NCBI GenBank assembly: GCA_037367355.1
Contig: CM074703.1
Span: forward strand, 434,001 to 498,000
Origin: Neoscytalidium dimidiatum
Lineage: Eukaryota; Ascomycota; Dothideomycetes; Botryosphaeriales; Botryosphaeriaceae
Length of the DNA stretch: 64,000 nt
Reading direction: 5' to 3'
Shown here: piece after piece, positions 49,696 through 61,850 of the stretch
How the letters are laid out: each line of letters starts with the position of its first letter
How positions within the stretch are numbered: position 1 is the first letter of the stretch
Program-made: the position numbers and the translations under genes
Notes under the pieces: generated by a model
Seen by the model: only the letters and a program-made list of their open reading frames with translations
Told to the model about the DNA's origin: nothing
Database searches by the model: none

Positions 49696-52552
49696 TCATG
49701 GAGCAGCGTCCTCAACGGCCATCAGTTCGCTCGTGCCGTTGGCGTCTTCCTGCTCCGCAGCCGCCTCCGCGGCAGCAGTCTCCACAGCAGCGGCTTCGGC
49801 CTCGGCAGCAGCCTTCTCCGCAGCGATCCTCTCCTCTTCCATGGCTGCGTTCAGAGCAGCGACCTTCGCCTCAACGATCGACTCACCGACGATGGCCTCC
49901 TCGACGGCAGCCTTCCTCCTAAACACGCGGGACCAGCGCTCACCCCAAGCTTTGATGAGCTTGGCGCCTTCCTCGTCCATTTTGTTGCCATCAGCCTCAA
50001 TGAAGCCGTCCGCGGCACCCTGAGCGACACCGGAGGCAACGTCGTCGATGACCTGGAACAGCTGTCTCATAGCATCACGTTCCTTGGTCAATGTGTCATC
50101 CAGAAGCTGCACCTGCTCTTCTGGAAGGCCCTTTTGAAGTCGAGCGGCAACGATCTGGCGAACGCGGTTGGTGACCTTGCCGACGGTACCGGCAACCATC
50201 TCGAAGATCCAGCTCTCAGACAAAGACTCACCAGCGCCGAGACGATCGCCGAGCGCCCACTGGACGACGCACATGGGCGAGAGAATCGTGTAGTTGAGCA
50301 GCTTGTCCACTATGTTGACGGCAATGCCAGGCTGGTCCTTCCAGTAATCAGCAACGCTGGAAATGATCTGCCTGCGAGCAGTCTCCGATGCTGGACCAAT
50401 AGCCAGAAGACGTTCCTTGCAACGCTCGATGCAGGACAGAACGTGCGAGAGAGACTTCGAGCCGATAAAGCAGATGCAGGTGACGTACGCATCCGTAGAG
50501 GGAACGAGAACATCCGCGACTTGATGCTCCGCGGCCTGTTCATGGATCTTGTTGATGACGGCCTGAATCTCGTCTTCCGAGGCTTTCTTCTTCAGCAGTT
50601 GCAGGAGCTCACGGCCCTCTGGAGCGTACGGAATTTGATCAGATTCGTACTTGAAGTCGGGCGTGTCCTTCTCCTTGGCTTCCGATATCAGGTTAGGCCA
50701 CTCCGGCGGCAGGGTTTCCCTGATGCGCTTAGCAAAACTCAGGCGGACCTCTTTGTCCAAGGCACCGATGATGAATGCCTTTCGTGGATGGATGGATTGG
50801 AAACTGGCCTCATCAGTCCACTCGGACCACTTCCAGCGAAAGTCGAAGTTGCTCAGATGGTGAGCAAACCAATCCATGAAGCGGTAAACGAGTTCCATAT
50901 CCATCACGTCGACGTGGCGGAAAAGGAAGCGGATTGCACGGCCGAGACTGGGCGCGATGGCGCCAGGTGCCAACTTGCAGGCTTCGGTGATGATAGAGTG
51001 ATAGTAGACGAGCTTGTGCTCGGGTGCAGGCAGCGTAAAGATCTGGGCGAAGACCGCGTCAACGGCAATGTCTTCAGGCTTCCAAGTAGTCGCCTCGTCG
51101 GTCTCCTTGAGCCTATCGAAGGGGGTGCCGCGCTTAACGAAGGTATCAGGAGCCCAGTAGCAGTCGATCTCAATAAGGAATTTGGCGACGGCCACGCGAT
51201 TAAAGTCAAGGATGTTGATAGTGTCAACAAGGGAGTCGCGGAGAAGTGATGCTGCAATATCAGAGGTTTTGGGAACAGTCTGCTTGCAGTCAGCACCCAC
51301 CCGCCGCGGAGCGTACAAGAAAACTTACCTCGACATCTTGGTCCGCATACAGAGAGAAGTACGACTCGGGGAAAAGGGGACGCGGTCCAGGATTGACGGG
51401 CGACGGGACCGTGACGGCAGGAAATTCGTACTTGGTCGGCTCCTTGGACCCCTCAGAGCCGTTCTCCCTCTTGACAGGCTTGTAAACCCTAGGGATGAAT
51501 GACAGCTTCCAGCCCTTCTCAGCCTCGTTTTGGAGCTGTTTCTGCAGGAGGCCGATCACACTCTGGTTCCCGAACGGTCTTTCGTCGGTGTTTCCCCCTA
51601 CACCGGGATACTGCTCGACCATTGCCTCGAGGGCGTGCGATGCGGAAGCCACGATTTCCGTCTTTTCGAGGATGGCCGTTGCGCTTTCCTGGGCGCCAGG
51701 GGCACCTGTGGAGATGACGTAGGGGACCGTGAGAAGGATGATCTTGACCAACTCAAGTCCAACGGTCTGCAGAACAGGGTTAGTTAGGCATGCAAGAGCG
51801 TTTTGAGGTCATGAGCCCTTACGTCCTCGGGAGAAGCAGCCTGCAGGTCCACAGCCCTGCTGAAAAGTTCATCCAACACCGCAAACACGCCTTCGCCCTC
51901 GAAAAGCGCCTGCAGGCAAGCCAGAAAGCGCAGCAGAAGCTTGAAGCCCCTCCAATTGCCGGTCTCCAGGTGCTCCTGCGTGGCCTTCTGAACAGCCGCG
52001 AGCACGTCCTTCACGATCTCAGGCTTTGTGTCGTTCAGGTAGAGGATGACGGCGGCGGTGAACGGAATTTTGAACGGTTGTTCGGTGTTCCTGCAATGCA
52101 TTAGAAACAAAGCCATGGAGAGAGAAAACGCCCGGGACGGCGTACAGCTGCACCAGCAGGTGGAGGAAGCTCAGCTTGAACTCCTCATCCTCGTAGTTGT
52201 CGGACACGAAACGAGAGATGTCGCGAGCATCGTCCTCGGCGTCTCTGGCAGGCTAGGCGGCGTCAGTGAATCGGTATTCCTGGAAGAGAGCGCAGGCGGA
52301 GCGGAGAAGACGTACAGACTCAGCGATCGTGAGGAGCTGGCGGCGCAGCTTGCCGATGGTCGGCTCCTCCGTGCGGCGGCGCGTAGGCCTGCGGTCGTCG
52401 CGGCGGTCATCCCATTCGTCATCTACGTGAAGAATCGTCAGCACGGGAGGAAAGGAACCTAGGGGCCATGCATGCATACCGTTGTACCTGCGCTTGCGTT
52501 TGTTTCCCCGGTCGTAGAAGCGGCCTGAAGGCCGCGGCGAAACGTCAGCCAT
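49696..52552 (-). CDS. Nuclear cap-binding protein large subunit CBP80
   Basis: Six exons: 52552-52480, 52422-52316, 52252-52146, 52090-51823, 51766-51329 and 51279-49696; all phases match; about 858 residues. CBP80 (yeast Sto1) with CBP20 binds the m7G cap of nascent transcripts and promotes splicing, export and 3' processing. Seen: an Arg/Asp-rich N-terminus (RGNKRKRRYN-type), TIGKLRRQLLTIAES, then ARDISRFVSDNYEDEEFKL and QLNTEQPFKIPFTAAVILY across a splice, marking MIF4G domain 1. Later come VFAVLDELFSRAVDL, KTSDIAASLLRDSLVDTI and VVQWALGDRLGAGESLSES from the second and third MIF4G-like domains. The C-terminus is a Glu/Ala coiled-coil-like tail. An upstream in-frame ATG at 52888 would add about 112 residues; the start at 52552 fits usual fungal N-termini better. 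Confidence 0.9.
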
Positions 52553-54139
52553 GTCGTCTTCGTCCCGTTGGACGCGAGCCCAGCGAGGAGCGTCGGTGAA
52601 GCGCGGCGGAGGGCGGTAGAAGTCTCCGATCTTGTCCCAGTCCAGGTACACGGAGTAGTAGTCCGGACGGCGAAAGCGCGGCGGAGGTGCTTGCCAGGAA
52701 TTGAGGCGGCGGCTGCGAGCTTCCAAGAGCTTGCGCCGACCTACGGGCACGCGCATCTTCCGAGGAAACGCCGACTGGTTGCCCTCGCTCAACACCATTG
52801 CCGACTCCATCTGAGAGGCTAAAGTCATACCACCCTCGATCTCACCCTCTTGATGTTGGTAAGTGATGCCTTCCATGGCAGTATCCATAATGGATTGAGT
52901 AGATGTAAGCTTGCAATATGTTATATGTGGCTGAGTTAGACGAGACCCACCCGCGGTGTGTGAGGTGTGTTGTAGTTGCATAGAGAGGAGCACCCGGAAG
53001 GCAGAGTTTGTATGAGTGACACAAACTCCTGCAGTAGCTGCGAATGCAGCTGACCTTCCAGGTTGCGCGTGTAGACAAGGAAAGAGGCACGAGATGCACC
53101 AGGCCCTCAGAGCAGTTGAAGCAGCTGTCCGGACGACCGCTTCAGCTGCCCATACGAAGACAGTGTGGGAAAGGCGGCTGAAATCGAAGAGACAGTCTTT
53201 TGAGCACATCAACCAATGCTAGCTTAATCGCATCGCACCGCTACCAGCAGTCCCGCAAAAACCCTCCCACATTTCTTCCATATCCAAAGCCAACTATTTT
53301 TCCAGCAGCCATGTATCCTTCCAAAACACAAGCAAAGCTTCGCGAAGCAGCCCATTTCCGAGTCTTTTTGAGGAAAAACTTGAAAAAGACGCAGCAAAGA
53401 AATGACTCTCTCTCACCCACCGGTAGAAGCAAATGTCGGGAATAATAGGCCGCTGCCGCTCTCACTTTCGTTTTCAGAAAAATGGGTGATGGTAAGGAAG
53501 AAAAGGGAACAATGGGGGGGAAAAAAAATGTTGAAATCTACCACCATTGGTATTCCTCTCGCCGGTACAGCACGTTGCAACCACGAAAACCCAGAGCCTG
53601 TCCCGCGTGTCCACAACCTGAGCCAAAGCTCCCCAAGTATCCCAAATGACCCCCGGGGGAAAGAGCCGAAGATGGAGACTGAACAACAGAAGCTGGAAAC
53701 CCGCCATTCGAAGTAGAAAAAAGGAAAAGAAAGAGAAAGACGCTCATGCAGAAGCCTTGACGCATCAAGCCTCCAGACTCTCAAGTAATCCATCAGAACC
53801 CTTCAATTTTGATTGCTGCGTATCCAGCCTCGAGAGCGCCGTCGTTCAGAACAAGTGACATCTACGGAGCAGCTAGAGCGCGTGGACCGAGCAAATTAGA
53901 CGTCTTCTGCCCGACGAAGGAAACATGATGATATTCGTGATTTTTTTTTTCCGAGTCCGTCAATCCAGGTAACGGGCCGCGCGTATGCTCGAGTGCCCTC
54001 CATATCTGTCGCTGGAAGACAGCGGCCATCGACCCAATTCTTTGCCCTTTGAAACCAAGCCCGGGGCGAGAAAAAGAGATGCCGTGCCAGAGCAATGAAA
54101 GACGTAACATGACTTCATGAAGCATATGCCCGATGGATC
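52553..54139. other. Intergenic: CBP80 5' region / GSK-3 3' side
   Basis: The part nearest CBP80 (52553-52888) stays open in the CBP80 frame and may be an N-terminal extension or leader. The remaining 1.2 kb holds no recognisable gene. Confidence 0.45.
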
Positions 54140-55734
54140 TTAGTCCAGCCGGGCCATCATCTGGTCTTTCGTGAGCGGCTTGAAGTCGGGCGACTCGATG
54201 TCTAACCCTCGCGCAGCCAGCGTGGGCCTGATGTGCGGAGGCACCAGCTTCGAGTTTAGTTGGGGCGCAATCGAGAGTTCTGCTGCTTGTCAGCATTGTC
54301 GTGACCAAGAATAGAAAGGAAGAGGAGTAGGAGGGACGAGCGGCTGACGTACCGTGATGGGTGAAATCGAAAAGGTTCGGCAGCTCCTTCACAGCGCCGT
54401 TAGGGTGACGGGAATCCGGAAGCCTGGTGTTAGGATCCCTGAGCTCGTCGAAGAACGGGTGAACCATGGCCTCGATGGCAGAAAGCCTCTGGGTCGGCGT
54501 GTACTCGAGAAGCTTAGAGATCAAGTCAATGGCGTTGGGGTCGGCCTTGCGGAAAACCTGGAGCTACACGTCATCAATTATGGTCGGGCATCGAAGGGTT
54601 TGCATATGCTTGCCTTGTTAAACGGGTGCGGCTTGATCTGGGGGAACTTGTGCTCCATGTAGTTGGGGTTCATGGTGCGGATCTGATCCCTCGTCGGCGT
54701 CCCCAAGACCTTGATAATCTCCACCAGCTGGTCGATGCCCGACTCGCCGGGGAACAACGGCTGGCCGAGCATCAACTCCGCCATCACGCATCCGGTAGAC
54801 CACACATCTAAAAGGGGGGGTCAGTATTAGGTAAGCAGGTCACGCGAACAAGGAAAGCGACTGAAATTGCGATGACGTACCGATCTTCGTCGTGTAGTTC
54901 GTCGCCCCGAAAATCAGCTCTGGCGCTCTGTAGTAGCGGGAGCAGATGTACGAGACGTTGGGCTCGTTCTCGACGAGGATCTTTGCGCTGCCAAAATCGC
55001 ACAGCTTCAGCACGCCGGTGTTGGGGTCGAGCAGGAGGTTCTGCGGCTTGATGTCTCGGTGGCAGATGCCCTGAGAGTGGATGTAGGCCAAAGAGCGGAA
55101 GAGCTGGTAGATGTAGAGCTTCACTTCCAAAATGGGCATTACGGTCTTCAGCTTGTTAAAATATCTTGAGGCGCGGTACACGGTTTCCGGCACGTATTCG
55201 AGCACCAGATTGAGGTAGACTTCATCCTTCTGCGAGCGATTGTCAGCCGAGTCGCTTACGGGGAGGGGGAAGGGGGAGCCAATGCGGCGGCAGCATACCC
55301 GCTCGCCATTGTTGTAGAAGAAAGCCTTCAGCTCGACGATGTTGGGGTGGCGCACAATGCGCATGATCTGCAGCTCACGGTTCTGTCACGCGTCATGAGT
55401 CAATTGAGCACGTCCGCAGCGAGCAGAGAGAGGGGCGGGCTTGAGCGCACCTTGAAGCGCTTGTCCTGCAGGACCCGCTTGATGGCGGCGTCCTCGCCGC
55501 TGGGCGAGAGCTTGGTCTGGAAGACGACTCCGAACGAGCCATTGCCGACGATCTTGCACTGCGTGTAGGCCAGGTCCTTGTACTCGCCGGTCAAGCCGTC
55601 CTGGACCTTCTCCCGGATGACCTCTGGGGGCGACTGGTTAGCACGGCACGCACACGACGACAGCGGCTCGCGGGCATTGCGTCCTTACCACCCATGCGTA
55701 GGCTCGAGAAAGCCGATGGCCGGTTCTGCGACAT
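54140..55734 (-). CDS. Glycogen synthase kinase 3 (GSK-3/Shaggy family)
   Basis: Seven exons: 55734-55689, 55623-55451, 55382-55299, 55229-54881, 54807-54614, 54557-54353 and 54279-54140; all phases match; about 396 residues, the usual fungal length. The kinase acts on primed substrates in cell-cycle, stress and morphogenesis control. Seen: glycine loop [30 protein letters not shown] (ATP-binding Lys and helix-C Glu), the catalytic loop [12 protein letters not shown], the DFGSAK motif, and the activation loop [14 protein letters not shown] with the regulatory Tyr. [19 protein letters not shown] and [16 protein letters not shown] are GSK-3-specific. It ends [15 protein letters not shown]. Intron 5 begins GC (AAG|GCAAGC) instead of GT and ends CTCCAG; only this GC-AG splice keeps the conserved frame HPFNK-VFRKADP. 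Confidence 0.95.
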
Positions 55735-56611
55735 TGCGGGCAGCGCAGCGGCGTGGTCGGGTCAGAATGGGGCGAATTGCTATCGCGAGAATGGCGGGCT
55801 GGTGGAGAGGAGACGGCGGGAGGGTCGCGGCGCCTTGGCGATGAGGTCCGTCGTGGGCAACGGGTGCTCTCTCGGGCGGAGCGGTGGGCGGTGGTGAGCG
55901 GCGCGGAAAAGTCGAGGCGTCGCAGCTGTTGGCGAGGATGCTTGGTTGGGGCAGCGGCGCGGGCGGCGGAGGAGGAGCAGAAGGGCGGGTGGTGGTGGGC
56001 GTGGGCGTGGGCGTGGGCTCGGTCGATTGGCGACGCTGGGTGGGCGGGACGGGTAGCTCTCAGGCGGGCTCGCAATGCTGCGGCGCAGGGCGGGCAGACG
56101 GTGGTTCAGCAGAAGGTGCGGCAGGAGGCTCTGAGGCGAGGAGTCGGCGGGCGGGGGGGTTCGTGATTTCGGAGGGAATGACAAGCGGAGGTGATGATGC
56201 TGCGGCCCCGTCTGGAGAGAGTGGCCGCCGCGCTAAAGGTAAAGAGGCCTCTGCGGGTCACAAGGCGCTTGAATCAGCCCGGTTAAGCGTGCGAGAAGGT
56301 CGGCGCAGCACTCGAGGGGCGGCGGAGGGGTCTGGCAGGGGCAGCACGAGAACGCGAGGAGGCGCGAGAGCGGGTGCAGAGGAGAATGATGCAGCAGCGC
56401 GTGGGAATGGATGGCAGAGGTTGCGGTGCGTGTTCTGTTCGACGACGCAACAGCCCAGCAGCCCAGCAGCCAGCAGCCAGTGCGCCGCCGGGCTCTGGCA
56501 GCAGAGCATCACGTGGGCGCATCGGGCAGGCACGACCACAACCCAGCAGGGCATTGCTGCTCTGCTCTACCGCCGCCACGGATCCCGCCTGCGCGCCCGC
56601 CCAGCAGGACG

Positions 56612-56643
56612 GTGCTGCTGCTGCTGCGGCGGCGGCGGCGGCG
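56612..56643. repeat. (GCT)n(GCG)n compound microsatellite
   Basis: GCTGCTGCTGCTGC passes directly into GGCGGCGGCGGCGGCG. Not in a supported gene. Confidence 0.8.
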
Positions 56644-56964
56644 ATGCATGGCGGATTGCGCTGCGCAAGGCCCGCTGGCCCTGAGAGCTGGACGAACTGG
56701 CCGCTGCGCCCGCCTGCTCAGGGCCTGGCGGAGGATCGCCTCTGGCGGAGGGAGGGGGGTACGCAGGCGGGCCAGTGGCCAGGGGCAGCGCCTGGTAGGC
56801 TACGCCTGCGAAAGACGTCTTGTGATCGCGCTCCATGCGCTCGCTCTGCCATTACTCCATCCACCAGCCCCGCGTTGGACTCATGACTGCCCACCCATGC
56901 GCCACCGGAGCCCGCCAGGCCCAGCACCACGCCGCCGCCGCCGCCGCCGCCGCTGCGCACCCAG

Positions 56965-57008
56965 GACCCAGCATCCAGCACCCAGTACCCAGCACCCAGC
57001 ACCCAGCC
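56965..57008. repeat. CCCAGCA-type minisatellite
   Basis: About six 7-8-nt units of the form ACCCAGC/TCCAGC/ACCCAGT in tandem. Confidence 0.75.
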
Positions 57009-57419
57009 AGCTGAGCCGCAGCGTCGCCCCCGCCAGCGCCTGCGCCAGCACCCACTCCCCAGCTCACCCTCATGCTACTACAGCGCCGCCAGGGCCCGAG
57101 GTTCGCCGCCCGCACCGGCGCCAGCACTGAGCCGCCAGCCAGCCCAGCCCGGCCTGGCTAGCCAGCTAGCTACAGTATGTACAGTACACACACACACACA
57201 AACACACATGCGTACCGCGTCCGAGCGCCCAACAACGCTCGCTCGTTCGCCCGCCCGCCCGCCCGCTCAAAAATAGCCCGCGACAGATGCCTCCCCGCGC
57301 TCGCTGGGGTCGCGGCCGCTCGTCTGCTGGCCAAGCGCAACGTGGCCTGGTGCCCTACACTAGTCAATAGAGTTCGGACACAGCAAAGCCGCTCCAGCTC
57401 CACATCGGGCGGCCTGCAT

Positions 57420-57443
57420 CTGATGATGATGATGATGATGATG
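57420..57443. repeat. (GAT)n microsatellite
   Basis: Seven GAT units between CT and GAAGG. Not in a supported gene. Confidence 0.8.
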
Positions 57444-57954
57444 AAGGCCCTGCCGCCTCGACGTGACCAGAGCCGTAATCCCATCGCACGTGCCCCCAGC
57501 CCTCGCCGCCGCCCGGCCTGGCGCGCACGCGGACCGGCGGCGATGATCTCCCACGCGCGCACACACGAGCGTATTGCCGTTAGGGGAAGCGGCTCTCTCG
57601 CACCCCGACGCCTCTCACCTCACACCCATGTGCCCATTGCCATAAATACCCCCCGAGATCTCCCTCGAGCCGGTGAATCTCACGCGTCAATTGGTCATGG
57701 ATTCATCTATGCTCTATACCGGCAACGACGTAATAAACACACGTGCCTCAACAGGCAAGAACATTGTGCTTTGATGCTTTCGGCAAGTCCACCCGCCTGC
57801 GGCCGCTTCCAAGTAACCAACGCCAACGGCTCCCGAAACCCTGTTTGCTCCAAACCCGACTGCGATATACACATTACTCTTCTCTGATTGTTAGGCGCCC
57901 TCCACGCCATGCCGCGCCCGCTGCTGAAACGCTCTGCCCGTTCGCGCGCGCGCG

Positions 57955-60949
57955 TCATATAAATCCGAGACAGTCGTCAGAATCTGACGCCGACCCACCC
58001 GAATCTCCAGGCTGATTGGGATCTGCACCGCCAGCCTTGCCGCTGCCTTTCTGCCTGGTGCGCTCCGCTTGCGAGCCTTCGTAAAAATCTCCAACGCTCT
58101 CGCCGCTCCTAAGCGGACTTCTCCGCCTCATCAAAGGCTGCCCGTCGCCCACTCCGAGCGCCCTCGCCTCGCCTGTCCGCTCCCAACTGAGCTTACCGCC
58201 GTCCCTGAGGCCCCTTGGCGTCGACGGGCTGCTGTATGTCTTGCGCAGCGGCTCCGGGCTCTGCTCGCGCGACAACACCTCGCCGTCCACGTCAGACGTC
58301 GGTGTCGGCGGCGAGAACTCCAGCGCTGGGCTGCGCGGCCCGTCCGTCGATGCGTCTGACATGTTCCCGCTACTCGCGCCGAAGAACCGGAATCGCTTAC
58401 GCTCCTCCGTCGACGATGAATAGCCGCGCCGCCGGTACTCGCTCGGCGGAGGGCTGCTCGAGGGGCTGTCGAACTGCAGGCGCAGCGCCGTTTGGGACTT
58501 CTGCATCATCTGCTGCACGAGCGGCAGCTCCAGGTAGCTGCTTCCCGACCGCACGAAAAGCACGAGCCCAAGGCACAGGAGAATAAGCGTGGATTGAACG
58601 ACGGCCATCCGCTTCTGGAACACCAATTCGTCTGCAAGGAGCGTCAGGCGCGTGCTGATAGCCAGCATCTCCCTCTGGTGCTGCTCCCTCCGGTTTTCGA
58701 GCTCGATCACCGTCGACTGCCACAGTTGGTCGTACTGCTGCCTCTGCTGTGCGTCAGTGGCAGGTAGGTGCATTGCACGTAAACAGGGAGGGGAGGGTAC
58801 TCACGAATTCTCGTAGCTCTGCCATGACGGTGCTGTTCAGCTGATCTAAGAATTTCTCTGTCTTCCCAAGCTGCCGCTTTTCCACCTTAGAGAACGCGTC
58901 CCTGAGAATGCGCGACTGATCTTCAATGTACTGCAACGATAACGTGGAATTGGACTCGAGCATTTGTAAGCGCTTGTGTATCGACTTAAAGAAGCTTTCT
59001 TGCGTAGTGGGTGTTGCACTCTGTGGCTGCGTTGCCGAACCCTTAGCTCCCTCCCCAGATTGGACGGATCTCGTCGACGTGCCATTTGCTGCCACGTTAG
59101 ATGCTTCTTTTGGAGGTGGAGTATTCTTCTGCTCGACGTCGGACGACGCGACCGTAGGCGCATTCGTGGCATTGTGGCTGGAACTGCTCGAATCACCCTC
59201 TACCCGTGAGCCATCTGTTGAGGTTGACGCATGCTGGGGCTGCTCAACGTCGGTTTGATTATGCGAGGCTTGAGTGACGTTGCTAGACGGAGTGGCCGCA
59301 GCGTCTGGTCGCCCTGGTGGTGTGACGGTCGAGGCCGGCTGCGAGTTAGTTTGATTCGTGCTACCTTCTGGCACACCACCGTCACTAGCCGTAGTACTGC
59401 CCTTTGGAGTGGGTCGATCATCAGCTGTCGGAGTTGTGCCAACGTCTTGATTGGGCGATTCCAGCTGGCTCGAGTCCCCGTGTTCTCCGGGAGCGGGATC
59501 TGATTGAGCAGATTGTTCAGCTTCTTTTTGGACTTGAGCAGGTGGTTCCTCAACGGGCGCAGGGTCCTGTGCATTTGGTTGGATGGCAGGCAGGGCTTGG
59601 CTTTCACTCTCGATGACTTCATCCAAATCCTCTTCCCCTCTAGCAGCCTCCTCCTGATGGCGGAACTCCTCCATCATGGTGGTGCCGTGCACCCTCAGAA
59701 GCGAGACGGGGCAATAGAACTCATTGCCGTAGTGCGTGAGGAATTCAATTCTGAGGTAGCGGGCCCAGATCAGCGGATTCTCCACAAGGAATGCCTGAAT
59801 GTCCCGGCTGTTTCTGGCTTCGAAGGTGCCCAGCTCCTTCCAGCGTTCCATCTTCACCGGGTAACGATCGGACACGCTGACCTTGAAGGTGCGGAACATG
59901 GAGCTGAAAAACTCAAAATTTGCAAGGACAACGGTGTCGACCAAAATGTCGTCGCAAAGCTCCACAATAATGAACTTGTTCTCAGCACCGCATTCATTGA
60001 GCATGTAGCTATCCTTGTTCTCAACCAGCAGGGACGAAGAGCTCTTGCCTTGCGGGTTAGTCTTGAGCACGGTTGCGGCGCAGTCGAACGAGGCGTAGTT
60101 GAAGCGCTCTTTGCATGTCTTCCCAGCGTCCTTGCTCCTCGGCCTGTGAGACAGCTCCTTGGCACCATCCTCGTCGCCGGTCGCCCTCGCTCCCGCGTCC
60201 GAGGCAGAGACAGAGGCCGTCCGCTCTGCTTTGTTGCCGAATCCAAAGTCCAGCTCAATCTCCGTATCCTCTCCAAGAAAGTCCAGCTCGCTATTGATGT
60301 TGACCGGCCTCGGCTTCCGTCCCTGGGCGGCGGCCGTCCCACGACCTTGTCCTACATTTTCCGGCGACTGTCCGGCTTTGGCCAGATTCTGCTTCTTCCA
60401 TTCCTCGAAAGACAGAAAGTTGGCGTTGTCCAGCGGCGAGTCAGCCTCAGCTTCGGGCTCGGCCTCCGACTCGGTGGGCTTTCGGCCGTCGCGTTGAGGG
60501 GGAGCAGCAGCATCTCCAGCGGACGGCTGCACAGAGCCTGCTGCACTTTGCGGTCCTGTGGGAGAAGATTCTGCAGACGCATCCAAGCCAGCGGGTGACT
60601 GCGCGCCTACGCTGGAACCCTGGGGAGCGCCGTCCTCTGCGTCGCCACCAGCATCACCAACTGCTGGGACGAACACGGATGCTGACAGTCCATCGTTGGA
60701 CGAGACAGTCGCATTTGCTGCGGTCGCAGCAGGAGGCGCCGTTGGACGCGATTTCAGACATTGCTGCGGCAGGGTATGGGTAATGTAGTTGATCTCCTTC
60801 GATCTGCAGGTCGACACCGGTGGCAAGGAGCTTATCGACGGGTGGACAGCGAAAGGGAGGGCGGTGGGCTCGGTGGTGGTAGTATCGGCGAAAGCGACGG
60901 TGTGCAGGAAAACAGCCGCGAGGAAGACATGTCGGCCAAGCTTGCACAT
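57955..60949 (-). CDS. SLP1: SUN-domain ER membrane protein, Slp1/SUCO-like
   Basis: Two exons: 60949-58805 and 58746-57955, with a 58-nt intron (GTGAGT...GCACAG), phase 0; about 978 residues. Seen: signal peptide 1-21 (FLAAVFLHTVAFA); FLSFEEWKKQNLA, a motif typical of the SUCO/Slp1 branch; a SUN-like domain at about 280-425 (ERFNYASFDCAATVLKTN, SYMLNECGAENKFIIVELC, FEFFSSMFRTFKVSVSDRY); a Ser/Thr/Gln-rich linker; coiled-coil segments around the splice site (SILRDAFSKVEKRQL-like, STVIELENRREQHQRE); one helix near residue 775 (AVVQSTLILLCLGLVLFVR); and a Ser-rich cytosolic tail. Yeast Slp1 with Emp65 protects soluble ER proteins from degradation. The short ORF continuing past the donor (stop near 58754) is the unspliced read-through. 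Confidence 0.88.
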
Positions 60950-61850
60950 TGCTTGAACATGTCAGTCGATGCCAGGTGGGCGCATAGGAAAGGGCAGCAG
61001 GAGCTCGCAGCAGAGATGGGTTGCAGGAGACGATGTCATAGGTCGAAGAAGCCAGCTGGACGTGGACCTACCTGTCTGTCCCTTTGAGCCGCGCCATCTG
61101 TGACGTGCGGCAATCGCCGCCGCCTGTGCTGCCAGAGCTCAGCGGTGTGCAACCTCCAACAGTGCAAACGCTTTGCTGCTGCTGTGGCGTGAAGCCCACT
61201 TCCCGCTCTGCGGATTTTTTTCAGCTCACTGCAGCTCTGCTTCTCATCCCAGCATTTTTATTTTTTTTTCATTCACTATCATCAAGGGCGGGGGCGATCA
61301 AAGCCCGTACAATTCTCTCGCCACCCAGAGCCAGAGCCACGGTCACAGCCCCCGCCCACTGTCGCTGCCTCTCTGGAAAGAGCGCGAAGTGTGCCATCCG
61401 CCGCCATACAAACCTGATCCTTTCGAGCAGTACCGCTGCCGCTAAGTGTTGCCCATATGCATGCATCGGCCTTACTAAGGACCGTCTTTCAGAAAACCAC
61501 CCGCCCATCCTTCTCGTCTCTCTACATGATCATTGTGCGTGCTCCAAAGGGTGAATGACAACAAAAAGAAAAAGAAATTGTGCGTACCTAGAGCCAAGGG
61601 TGCCTTCGAAACGCCATGCGAGCAGGAGAAAGGAAAACGTGTCTCATGCCATGGAAAGGGTATGCCGCGCTCGAACGAAGCAATGCATACGCCAAAAAAA
61701 GAGTACAGTGCAGCGAGAGCTCGAAGAAAAGTAAAGGCGCATGTCCAGCGTGACAGATCACCACCAGGATCGCCAGGATAGAAGAACATTAATGCCATCG
61801 CAAGTGAGGGTTCTTCCAACGCCAAAGCCCAAATATCCCACCCAAATACA
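60950..61850. other. Intergenic: SLP1 promoter / HAL4-type kinase 3' side
   Basis: Contains a T-rich run at about 61256-61269. No supported gene. Confidence 0.5.

Larger units (their letters stand above)
55735..57954. other. 2.2-kb GC-rich intergenic block with microsatellites
   Basis: Upstream of GSK-3 and downstream of the SUN-domain gene. Long open frames on both strands arise from extreme GC content and lack family similarity. It holds (GGGCGT)n at about 55996-56018, GCT/GCG runs at about 56612-56643, (CCG)n at 56930-56953, CCAGCAC-type repeats at about 56965-57008, (CA)n at 57185-57206 and (GAT)n at 57420-57443. The GSK-3 promoter should lie at its left end. Confidence 0.5.

Noticed and set aside
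55884..57130. Overlapping long plus-strand open frames upstream of GSK-3
   Set aside because: They overlap each other and antisense frames, consist of Arg/Gly/Ala low complexity and cross simple repeats.
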